Assembly (NCBI GenBank): GCA_002787235.1
Contig: PCWG01000015.1
Span: 1-64,000, forward strand
Length of the DNA stretch: 64,000 nt
Direction of reading: 5' to 3'
Source: Nitrospinae bacterium CG11_big_fil_rev_8_21_14_0_20_45_15
GTDB taxonomy: Bacteria > Nitrospinota > Nitrospinia > Nitrospinales > VA-1
Below, piece after piece: positions 9,583-18,111 of this stretch. Below the pieces are notes generated by a model. The model did not search any database, was not told where the DNA came from, and was given only the letters and a program-made list of their open reading frames with translations. Position 1 is the stretch's first letter, and each line of letters starts with the position of its first letter. The position numbers and the translations under genes were made by a program.

Positions 9583-10592
9583 CCCACACTCAAACTCTAT
9601 CAAATAATATCGGCGTCTGGCCTGCTTGCAAGGCCCTCGGCGTCTCACGCGCCGGGTATTACCGAGCCTGCAAACCATCGCTATTTCCTGAGAAGAAATC
9701 AGTGCGTCCTGCTTCACCAAGGGCTTTGCGGTCAGCCGAAAAACAAACCGTGCTCGATCTCCTGCATTCGGAGCGTTTTGTTGATACGGCACCGCAGGAA
9801 ATCTACGCAACCCTTCTCGATGAAGGGAAATACCATTGCTCTGCCCGAACGATGTACCGCATTTTGCACGAGAACAAAGAGGTTCGGGAGCGGCGCGATC
9901 AACTCAGGCATCCCAAGTACAAGAAACCGGAGTTACTGGCAACATCGCCCAATCGGGTTTGGTCATGGGACATAACCAAACTGCTCGGGCCACGCAAGTG
10001 GAGCTATTTTTATCTCTACGTCATCCTCGATATTTTCAGTCGTTACGTGGTCGGGTGGATGGTTGCGGATCGAGAATCGGCAAAGCTTGCAACCAGACTC
10101 ATTCAGGAAACCTGCGAGAAGCAAGGCATTCAGCAAGGCCAGTTGACGCTTCATGCCGACCGCGGATCGTCTATGAGATCCAAAGCCGTGGCCTTCCTGC
10201 TGGCTGATCTTGGCGTTACGAAGACTCACAGTCGGCCTTATACCAGTGACGATAACCCGTTCTCCGAATCGCAATTTAAGACTTTAAAATACCGACCCGG
10301 GTTCCCGGATCGTTTCGGTTGCATTCAGGATGCGAGAGCTTACAGTCAAAGTTTTTTTGATTGGTACAACAAGGAGCATCGGCATTCCGGGATTGGATTG
10401 TTCACGCCAGAGGCTGTTCATTATGGACAAGCGGAGGAAATACGGAAGCAGAGAGAAAATGTTTTGCTTGAGGCATACGAGGCGCATCCCGAGCGATTCG
10501 TGAAAAAGATTCCAGAACCCGCGCCCTTGCCGACGGCAGTTTGGATCAATCTGCCAAAACTGGAGAAGAGCTTGGAAAAGTACACTAATTAA
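9579..10592 (+). CDS. IS3-family transposase OrfB (rve integrase domain)
   Basis: NRVWSWDITKLLGPRKWSYFYLYVILDIFSRYVVGW, LHADRGSSMRSKAVAFLLADLGVTKTHSRPYTSDDNPFSESQFKTLKY, DWYNKEHRHSGIGLFTPEAVHYG; ATGA overlap with OrfA. Confidence 0.95.
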   Translation: MTHTQTLSNNIGVWPACKALGVSRAGYYRACKPSLFPEKKSVRPASPRALRSAEKQTVLDLLHSERFVDTAPQEIYATLLDEGKYHCSARTMYRILHENKEVRERRDQLRHPKYKKPELLATSPNRVWSWDITKLLGPRKWSYFYLYVILDIFSRYVVGWMVADRESAKLATRLIQETCEKQGIQQGQLTLHADRGSSMRSKAVAFLLADLGVTKTHSRPYTSDDNPFSESQFKTLKYRPGFPDRFGCIQDARAYSQSFFDWYNKEHRHSGIGLFTPEAVHYGQAEEIRKQRENVLLEAYEAHPERFVKKIPEPAPLPTAVWINLPKLEKSLEKYTN

Positions 10593-10667
10593 TCACTTTC
10601 AGTGTCTCAAAGTCATTGACACGTTCCGGAATTTAAATGCTAAGCGGAAAATTCCTAAGCATACGTT

Positions 10668-12008
10668 GTGAATATTAATTTTAAGGACAACATAATGGAA
10701 TCGCTCTCTCCTAAAAATTCACAGGAAAATTTAACGACTACTGATATCTCCATATCATCATTTGATATGGTGGCCTCCTTATCCACCGCACTGGATTTGA
10801 TCGATCCTAAACTTATTAACCACCATAAACGTGTTTGTTATATCGCCACAAGCCTTGCATCTTTCATGGGATTCGCTCACGATGAACTACAAAAAATTTA
10901 TCTGGCATCTATCCTGCACGATATAGGAGCTATAGCTTTTGAAGACCGACTCAATAGTGTTGAATTTGAGTACGGTGGTGGTGAAACCCACGGTATTTTA
11001 GGTGCGAAATTATTGTTAGAGTTCTCTCCATTCGCCAATCTGGCACCGCTGGTCATGTATCACCACACCTGGTGGGATCATGGCAAAGGAAAACTTTCCT
11101 TAGATCAAAAGGTACCCTACACCAGCCACCTGATTCATCTTGCGGATAGAATTGCGATTTTAGTCAACGATCAGCAACCCATTCTTTCCCAAATCTCTGA
11201 AATAGAAAAAGATATCATTGGGCAATCAGACAAGATGTTCTCCTCTGAATTTGTCAGTGTATTCCTAAAAATCTCAAAGAAAAATACTTTCTGGCTGGAT
11301 CTGGCATCACCCAACATAGGATGGATTCTGGGTAGAAAATTTAGTTTTCTGCAAACCATGCTGGGATTGGACGATTTGAGTGACTGGTCTCGTTTTTTTG
11401 CGGTCATCATAGACACACGATCCCGGTTCACAGCGACTCATTCCAGTGGTGTCGCCGCCACCGCGCAGAAACTCGCCAGCCTATTTAATTTTTCAGCTCT
11501 TGATTGCAAAAAAATGGAAATAGCAGGTCACCTGCACGATATCGGAAAGCTGGCGGTACCTAATTCGATTTTGGAAAAATCGGGTCAGTTAAACACCAAG
11601 GAATGGCGAGTTGTGCATGCTCATTCCTATTACACCCACTCTATTTTGGATCAGATCACAGGCTTTGAAGAAATCACTCGTTGGGCTTCTAATCACCACG
11701 AGACCCTTGATGGAAGAGGATACCCTTTTGGACACAGTGGTGAAGAATTATGCATAGGCTCCAGAATCATGATGGTGGCAGATATTTTTACCGCCTTGGC
11801 AGAAGACCGTCCCTATCGAAAAGGACTGAATGAACAAAAAATCCAGAACGTGTTTTTTGAATGTATTCAAAAAAACAAACTCGATCCTCTAGTGACAGAA
11901 GCTCTACTCGATAATTATGAAATCATGAATTGCATTCGAATTGGCGCACAGGTCAAGGAAGCCCAAAGATTACAGAAATTTTGGGAAACTGCGACTTCTC
12001 ATAATTAA
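10668..12008 (+). CDS. HD-GYP domain protein (two HD domains)
   Basis: Second half HLHDIGKLAVPNSILEKSGQL...HHETLDGRGYPFG; first half has a degenerate HD domain (ILHDIGAIAFEDRL). Confidence 0.88.
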   Translation: MNINFKDNIMESLSPKNSQENLTTTDISISSFDMVASLSTALDLIDPKLINHHKRVCYIATSLASFMGFAHDELQKIYLASILHDIGAIAFEDRLNSVEFEYGGGETHGILGAKLLLEFSPFANLAPLVMYHHTWWDHGKGKLSLDQKVPYTSHLIHLADRIAILVNDQQPILSQISEIEKDIIGQSDKMFSSEFVSVFLKISKKNTFWLDLASPNIGWILGRKFSFLQTMLGLDDLSDWSRFFAVIIDTRSRFTATHSSGVAATAQKLASLFNFSALDCKKMEIAGHLHDIGKLAVPNSILEKSGQLNTKEWRVVHAHSYYTHSILDQITGFEEITRWASNHHETLDGRGYPFGHSGEELCIGSRIMMVADIFTALAEDRPYRKGLNEQKIQNVFFECIQKNKLDPLVTEALLDNYEIMNCIRIGAQVKEAQRLQKFWETATSHN

Positions 12009-12080
12009 ATCTAAAGATATAAATGGGATTTTAAATTCACCAATTGACTTAATTTATTTCGCAAATGCAGTTATTTAATT

Positions 12081-12632
12081 TTGGAGAATCTAAAAATGGG
12101 CGCACTTTATGGAAATACTCAATTGACCGGAAAAGAACGGTTTTTTGAAGACATTATCGTCTCGAAAACTGATCTACAGGGAAAAATCACTTATGCAAAC
12201 CGTACTTTTCTGGAAATTGCGGGTTTCCCAAATGAAAAGTCATGCCTGGGTCAACCTCATAACACCATCAGACATCCAGATATGCCCCGGGCCGTATTTT
12301 ACCTACTGTGGGAAACAATAAAAAAAGATCAGGAAATTTTCGCTTATGTTTTAAACCGCTCTCTCAACGGAGATCACTACTGGGTGCTCGCGCACGTAAC
12401 CCCCAGCCATGACATAAATAACAATATCATCGGATATCATTCCAATCGACGTATCCCGAATAGAAAGGTGCTGGAAGAAAATATTATTCCTCTGTACAAA
12501 AATTTATTGAGCATAGAAAAATCATGTTCCAGTCCTCAAACGGGAATGGAAAAGGCTTTTCAAACAGTTCTCAATCTTTTAAGCGATGCCAAGTTGGGAT
12601 ACAACGAATTCATATTTTCTCTGGGGGTATAA
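12081..12632 (+). CDS. PAS domain sensory protein (Aer-like PAS)
   Basis: TYANRTFLEIAGFPNEKSCLGQPHNTIRHPDMPRAVFYLLWETIKKDQEIFAYVLNRSLNGDHYWVLAHVTP. Confidence 0.88.
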   Translation: MENLKMGALYGNTQLTGKERFFEDIIVSKTDLQGKITYANRTFLEIAGFPNEKSCLGQPHNTIRHPDMPRAVFYLLWETIKKDQEIFAYVLNRSLNGDHYWVLAHVTPSHDINNNIIGYHSNRRIPNRKVLEENIIPLYKNLLSIEKSCSSPQTGMEKAFQTVLNLLSDAKLGYNEFIFSLGV

Positions 12633-12636
12633 ATCA

Positions 12637-13839
12637 ATGAACATACCAATAAAAAAAGAGTTCAATCATTTTTCTGTGAGCACTCCTTCGGATGAAAGCG
12701 TCAACGTTGCAGAAATTGAAACAGCACTGGTTACGATCAAACAAATATGTGCTGGCAACTTTGAAGTACGTATCACTGACATTAAATCCACGGGACCATT
12801 AGGAGAACTGCTCAATACTGTAAACGATCTAGTGGATCGTTGCGACGCTTACATCCGTGAATCAAAAGCCTGTATGGAACATGTCAATAACAACCAATAT
12901 TTCCGAAAGATCATTGAAACCAATATGGAAGGTTCATTTCTCATTGCCAGCAAGACGATCAATGGGGCTCTTCTGGCCATGAAGAATAAATCTCAACAAT
13001 TCAAACAACTAACGGATCACTTTGAAGATTCAGTGGAAGCTTCTATGGGAATGATTGTCAATTCCTCATTTGAATTGAACCAATCTTCCAAAACAATGGA
13101 AGACGTGGCAAGCAAAACCAGCTCACAGGCCATGCTTTTAACCGAACACGCCGCAGAATCATCGGCCAATGTTCAAACAGTTGCCGCCGCATCAGAACAG
13201 CTCTCTGCATCCATCAATGAAATCAGCCAGCAAATTATATTAACAAACAAACTTGTTGGGGAAACCACCCTTGTAACGACGGATACAACACAAAAAGTCA
13301 ATGAATTGCAAACGGCGGGAAAACAAATTCGCAATGCGATAGATATTATTCAAAAAATTGCAAAACAAACCAATCTCCTCGCATTGAATGCCACCATTGA
13401 AGCCTCTCGTGCAGGCGAAGCCGGTAGAGGATTTGCGGTTGTTGCGAATGAGGTAAAAAATCTGGCCAAGCAAACGGCCGAAGCAACAGAGGAAATTCGT
13501 GGTTACGTAACGAATATCGAATTTGCAATCGATGGAACCAAATCCAGCATTGAAAAAATCTCGGATCAAGTGGAAGAAATAAGCGCGTCAAACACTTCCG
13601 TTTCTGCGGCTGTAGAAGAACAAGGTGCTGCAACAAATGAAATAGCCCGCAATATAGAACAGACTTCCGCACGAATAAAGGAAATGACTTCAAATATCGT
13701 CGAAGTCTCCAACTCAGCAGAAAACGTAGGCAATATAGCCGCTGAAGTCAATACTGCCGCGACCAACCTTTCTACTCAATCCGATGCGCTGCAAACGGCT
13801 GTTGAAGCCTATTTGAAGGAAGCAAGAGCGGCTATTTAA
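12637..13839 (+). CDS. Methyl-accepting chemotaxis protein without obvious TM segments
   Basis: MCP signalling hairpin IQKIAKQTNLLALNATIEASRAGEAGRGFAVVANEVKNLAKQTAEATEEI; start chosen at MNIPIKKEF after the PAS gene (track ORF starts at 12586). Confidence 0.92.
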   Translation: MNIPIKKEFNHFSVSTPSDESVNVAEIETALVTIKQICAGNFEVRITDIKSTGPLGELLNTVNDLVDRCDAYIRESKACMEHVNNNQYFRKIIETNMEGSFLIASKTINGALLAMKNKSQQFKQLTDHFEDSVEASMGMIVNSSFELNQSSKTMEDVASKTSSQAMLLTEHAAESSANVQTVAAASEQLSASINEISQQIILTNKLVGETTLVTTDTTQKVNELQTAGKQIRNAIDIIQKIAKQTNLLALNATIEASRAGEAGRGFAVVANEVKNLAKQTAEATEEIRGYVTNIEFAIDGTKSSIEKISDQVEEISASNTSVSAAVEEQGAATNEIARNIEQTSARIKEMTSNIVEVSNSAENVGNIAAEVNTAATNLSTQSDALQTAVEAYLKEARAAI

Positions 13840-13913
13840 AACAAGAGTGATCGCAGATAAGTACAAACCCTAGCCCTACCTCTAAAGTTTTCCACGAATG
13901 CAGGAGAAAAAAA

Positions 13914-13937
13914 AGCCCCCGGATATTTCCGGGGGCT
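13914..13937 (-). terminator. Rho-independent terminator of the fliE transcript
   Basis: Perfect 10-bp stem AGCCCCCGGA-TATT-TCCGGGGGCT with an A8 run on the plus strand (T-run on minus) directly beyond it. Confidence 0.85.
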
Positions 13938-13962
13938 GTAGACTTTATCAAGCTGATTCTCT

Positions 13963-14289
13963 CTATACCTGCATTCGCATGACTTCTTGATAGGCTTCGA
14001 CAATTTTGTTGCGAACCTGCATGGTCAGACGGAAAGCCAGATCGGCCTTTCCAACAGCAATCATGGTCTCATGAATATTGCCTGTTTTACCTGCCGCAAA
14101 ATCTTCAATTGCCGTATCGGCCTGCTTCTGCAGATCATTTACTTTCTGTAAGGACTCTGAAAGAGTGTCTGCAAAACTCACTCCTCCATCAGCACCATCA
14201 GCAGGTTTGGATTGGGCCGGCTTGGGAGCCCCTACACCCTGCAATCCCTTCAAACTGGACTGTAATGTGATGTCGTTCATTTTATGCAA
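13963..14289 (-). CDS. fliE: Flagellar hook-basal body protein FliE
   Basis: VSFADTLSESLQKVNDLQKQADTAIEDFAAGKTGNIHETMIAVGKADLAFRLTMQVRNKIVEAYQEVMRMQV. Confidence 0.92.
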   Translation of the reverse strand: MHKMNDITLQSSLKGLQGVGAPKPAQSKPADGADGGVSFADTLSESLQKVNDLQKQADTAIEDFAAGKTGNIHETMIAVGKADLAFRLTMQVRNKIVEAYQEVMRMQV

Positions 14290-14444
14290 CCATCGATCAT
14301 TATTTCTAACTATATTTAAAAACTCACACCAACCTGAAAACCTGTTTCTTATGTTTTCAAGCGGATAAATTCAAATCCTAAAACCTACCACTACTTCTTT
14401 ATAATTTAAAATCTTCTTGCAATATTGTCAATGCTTAAAAACCG

Positions 14445-14867
14445 TTATTGAGCCTGTTCTGTGATTGCCGCTCGTACAGTAGAGGCACGTTTCATCATCA
14501 ATGCAATCGTGGCGTTGTACTGAATCTGGTTTTCTGCCAGTTTCGCCATTTCTTTGTCCACATTAACATTGTTGCCATTCGACTTTGCCGCATCGACTTC
14601 TTCAAAAACATCGGCCTCCAGATTTTTGATCCCTTCATTCGAAGGCCCCATGTGTTTTGAATTGGTTGAACTCATGCTCACTTTGCCATCCATATTCAAA
14701 ACACTTCGCAATTGAGCTCCAAAATCCAGATCCTGTGCTTTAAAATCGGGTGTCTCTGCATTGGACAAATTACTTGATATCAGCATATGACGCTGAGAAT
14801 TGAAATCCAGGCTCTTTTTCATCATCGCCGGAACATTGTCCGAAAATAAAATTTTATCTATAAGCAT
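14445..14867 (-). CDS. flgB: Flagellar basal-body rod protein FlgB
   Basis: QRHMLISSNLSNAETPDFKAQDLDFGAQL...NNVNVDKEMAKLAENQIQYNATIALMMKR. Confidence 0.9.
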   Translation of the reverse strand: MLIDKILFSDNVPAMMKKSLDFNSQRHMLISSNLSNAETPDFKAQDLDFGAQLRSVLNMDGKVSMSSTNSKHMGPSNEGIKNLEADVFEEVDAAKSNGNNVNVDKEMAKLAENQIQYNATIALMMKRASTVRAAITEQAQ

Positions 14868-15159
14868 AGGCCATCTCCTTTAGCACTTGATAAAGCAAGT
14901 TATGTGCCATCGCAGAATGACTCATGCCTATGCATGATTTTTCGGGATAAACCATTTAAAACATTAGCTTTATATATTTCTTAAAAAGAGATTTTCTCCC
15001 TCTATTTTTTGTCAGAAGGAAATTATTACCTCCTCAAATGTGGAAATTTTGACGCAACTCCAATTTTTTACGACAAACGAACATACCTACCCAGTTTTAT
15101 GTAAGTTTGTTATAATTTTTACTAAAATAAATACAAGCACCCATTTCAAACGTCTGGCC

Positions 15160-18006
15160 ATGCCCATTGAATTAGAAAAATTGAATCAAACGCTCCAGGG
15201 TTTTGGCAAAGAAAATTTGTCGGACATCTTGCATTACACCGCAACAGGTCTGCAGAATATTTACAATTGTCAGTTCCTTCGGATTTACCTGGAAGATTTG
15301 TATGAGGGGATGCTGATCTGCCAATATGTTGCAGGCGACAATCCTTCTGAAGGAGAACCTGTGACGCAGTTCATAGCTCCTCAAAAATCTCTGATGTTTC
15401 ATTCTTTTTTTGAGAATGAACTGATATTGTCCTGGGATCCCAAGCGCAGGGCAAACAACAACGAAGACCCGTTTGATAAAATATCGGGTGTGAAAAGTTC
15501 CGCCATTTTCCCCATCGCCCATCAACTGCGCCCTATTGGCACTTTGAGTCTGGACTGGCTGGAGGAAGGCGTTTTTCTGAGTCCGGATCAAATTCAAGAA
15601 ATACAGCAGTTCTTGTCAGAAAACAGTTCGGTCATCGACCGCGCCAAACGTTTCCATCAACAGATTTCATTTTCCAATCATCTGGATCTGGCGCGAAAAA
15701 AAGAAGCCGCCTGGCGGATGGTGAGATCGGCTGTCAAATTGATCGACAGTCTTTCTCTGGCTTCGGTGCTGGTCCCCTCTTCCACTCAAAACCCGATCAG
15801 AAGTTCTCAGACTCCCACCGATTGGCTGGAGGTCATGGCGGTTTTCTCAAAGGATAAAAATGACGCACTGGTATACGGAAACAAGGATCAAATCAGCATC
15901 GTCAATAACGATAACCTGATCAACCGAATTGTAAAGCATGATCCCGAACGCGGCCTGATCGCACGGGAACCGGGTAGAGATTCTATTTTGATCGAAAATA
16001 TTGGCGACGAAGATTTTGCCAGAAAAGAGATCACCCGCAAAATAAATCTTGTTTCGCTCTATCAGTTTCCCCGCTTCCATCCCGAAACAAACCAATTCAT
16101 CTGCGCGGTCAATTATTACACCAACACTCCGCATGAATTCACCGAATTTGAGAAACGTCTGCTCAGCGATCATGCCTCAATGATAGAACAGATGATCGTG
16201 GAAAAAACTCCTGAGCGTGTTGAAATTCAAATTCTATCTGAAATTGAAGAACTGCTCTCTGATGACCGCGATACCTTGCAGGATTTCCTGCATAAAATTC
16301 TGGATAAGGTCTCCGAACTCATTGGAGCCGCCTGTGGTTCGGTCTCCATTTTACAAGTTCGTGACGGCAAGCGATGGCTGGTCTTCGAAACCAACGACGG
16401 GAAATTGATTGGTGCCAAATCCCGTGGCTGGATCAAGAAAAAAAAGATCCCTCCTCTCCTCGTAGGAGGCGAAGAATTGCCCATGGATCAGCGTTCCCTG
16501 AACGGGTACTGCGCTCATACCGCACGCTCTGTTCTGGCCAACGACGTTTTTGATCTGGAACAAACGAAGGGATTTTACAAAAGCATTTCACCCATCATCC
16601 GTTCCGAGCTAGCGGTTCCCATCATTTACGGCAACCATGTCATCGGTGTCATCACACAGGATGGTTATCGCAAAAACTCGTTCACGGAAGAGCATAAGCG
16701 GATACTCCAGATCATCGCCAGCTTGATCAGTCAAAAAGTTTACACTCGGATACAAATCGAGGATTTGAAATTGGAGACCGTTCAAGTCAGACGCGATATT
16801 GAATATCGCGATCCTAAAGTATCCTCCTATCATTTCGGCAACGTGATCGGTAAAAGCGAAAAAATCCATCGTCTCGTTCGACAAATCGACATCGTTGTGG
16901 AATCCACTTGCCGACGCATGTTGAACTGGAGCGCAGGCAAAAATGAAGAATCCATCATGGGTCTGCCCTGCCTGTTGATTCAAGGCCCCACAGGGACGGG
17001 CAAGGAATTTTTCTTCAACAATATCTATTCGCGTATTTCTGAAATTTTTCAGGCAGAAAAGGGAGCTCATTTTAAAACACCCTTACGTAAAACCAATATT
17101 GCCGCGTATAGCGGGGAATTGACTTATTCTGAATTGTTTGGACACGCCAAAGGCGCGTTCACCGGGGCAGAATTCCAGCGCAGAGGTATTTTAGAAGAAG
17201 CCGATGGCGGCGTCGTTTTCCTCGACGAAATCGGGGACGCCGATCCAAAAACCCAGGTCCAGTTATTGCGTTTTCTCGACACCGGGGTTTTCATGCGGCT
17301 GGGAGAAAATCAGGCTCGCTACTCGCGTATCTTCCTCATCGCCGCGACCAACAAGAACCTGAGAGAGGAAATCGAAATGGGAAATTTCCGCGAAGATTTG
17401 TTCCAGCGACTCAACGCCCTTGGATTCCATATCCCCAGTCTCAACGACCGCCGGGAAGACATTCAGGACCTTGCCACGCATTTTCTGGGAATACTCGACC
17501 AAACCTACCGCAATAGTGACTCGCAGAACGCCTTAAAAATAGAACAAAGTGCGATCGAATACCTCAGCACTTATTCCTACAGGGGAAACGTTCGCGAACT
17601 GAAGAACATTTTGCTCCGGGCCACACTCTTTTGCCAGAACGATATGATAACGCTTGACGACGTGATCGCCTCCTGCGAGGTCGATCCCCATTCACAAACA
17701 AGCATCGGGCTCACCACAACAACACCGGAAGCGGCCATACTCAGTCGGCTCGAATCTGGCGCAGGAGACTTCTGGAGCGAAATTCACCAACCCTTCAAGC
17801 AAAATAAAATCACACGGGAAACCGTCTTATCCATCTACAATACTGCTAAAAATCGTTACCGGGCCAACCTGCCTGGATTGGCCCTGAAACTTCGCGCTAT
17901 ATCTCATGAGGTTGAAGGCAATCCTGTCGAACAAAAAAAATTTTTAAGCTTCAAAAACTTCCTCTACAAAACCATACGTATCACGCAGGATTCAATTTCT
18001 GGCTGA
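15160..18006 (+). CDS. GAF-domain sigma-54-interacting AAA+ transcriptional activator
   Basis: Walker A GPTGTGKEFFFNN, GELTYSELFGHAKGAFTGAEF, Walker B GGVVFLDEIGD, AATNKNLREEIEMGNFREDLFQRLNAL; several upstream GAF-like domains. Start chosen at MPIELEKLNQ (track ORF starts at 15040). Confidence 0.88.
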   Translation: MPIELEKLNQTLQGFGKENLSDILHYTATGLQNIYNCQFLRIYLEDLYEGMLICQYVAGDNPSEGEPVTQFIAPQKSLMFHSFFENELILSWDPKRRANNNEDPFDKISGVKSSAIFPIAHQLRPIGTLSLDWLEEGVFLSPDQIQEIQQFLSENSSVIDRAKRFHQQISFSNHLDLARKKEAAWRMVRSAVKLIDSLSLASVLVPSSTQNPIRSSQTPTDWLEVMAVFSKDKNDALVYGNKDQISIVNNDNLINRIVKHDPERGLIAREPGRDSILIENIGDEDFARKEITRKINLVSLYQFPRFHPETNQFICAVNYYTNTPHEFTEFEKRLLSDHASMIEQMIVEKTPERVEIQILSEIEELLSDDRDTLQDFLHKILDKVSELIGAACGSVSILQVRDGKRWLVFETNDGKLIGAKSRGWIKKKKIPPLLVGGEELPMDQRSLNGYCAHTARSVLANDVFDLEQTKGFYKSISPIIRSELAVPIIYGNHVIGVITQDGYRKNSFTEEHKRILQIIASLISQKVYTRIQIEDLKLETVQVRRDIEYRDPKVSSYHFGNVIGKSEKIHRLVRQIDIVVESTCRRMLNWSAGKNEESIMGLPCLLIQGPTGTGKEFFFNNIYSRISEIFQAEKGAHFKTPLRKTNIAAYSGELTYSELFGHAKGAFTGAEFQRRGILEEADGGVVFLDEIGDADPKTQVQLLRFLDTGVFMRLGENQARYSRIFLIAATNKNLREEIEMGNFREDLFQRLNALGFHIPSLNDRREDIQDLATHFLGILDQTYRNSDSQNALKIEQSAIEYLSTYSYRGNVRELKNILLRATLFCQNDMITLDDVIASCEVDPHSQTSIGLTTTTPEAAILSRLESGAGDFWSEIHQPFKQNKITRETVLSIYNTAKNRYRANLPGLALKLRAISHEVEGNPVEQKKFLSFKNFLYKTIRITQDSISG

Positions 18007-18111
18007 GATTGTTCAAAACTTAAATAAGAACTTTCGGCTTTAATAAAAGTTAAGAGGCCTCCCTCAAGGATCTGCAAAAAATCAGCTACATATTACCGAG
18101 CTTCGAAACCG

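Larger units (their letters stand above)
9013..10621 (+). mobile_element. IS3-family insertion sequence (approximate ends)
   Basis: OrfA (HTH) plus OrfB (DDE integrase) pair; imperfect terminal inverted repeats TGCCAATATGAGTGAGACACT (left, from 9013) versus the reverse complement of the right end TGTCAATGACTTTGAGACACT (to 10621). No clear target-site duplication seen. Confidence 0.8.
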
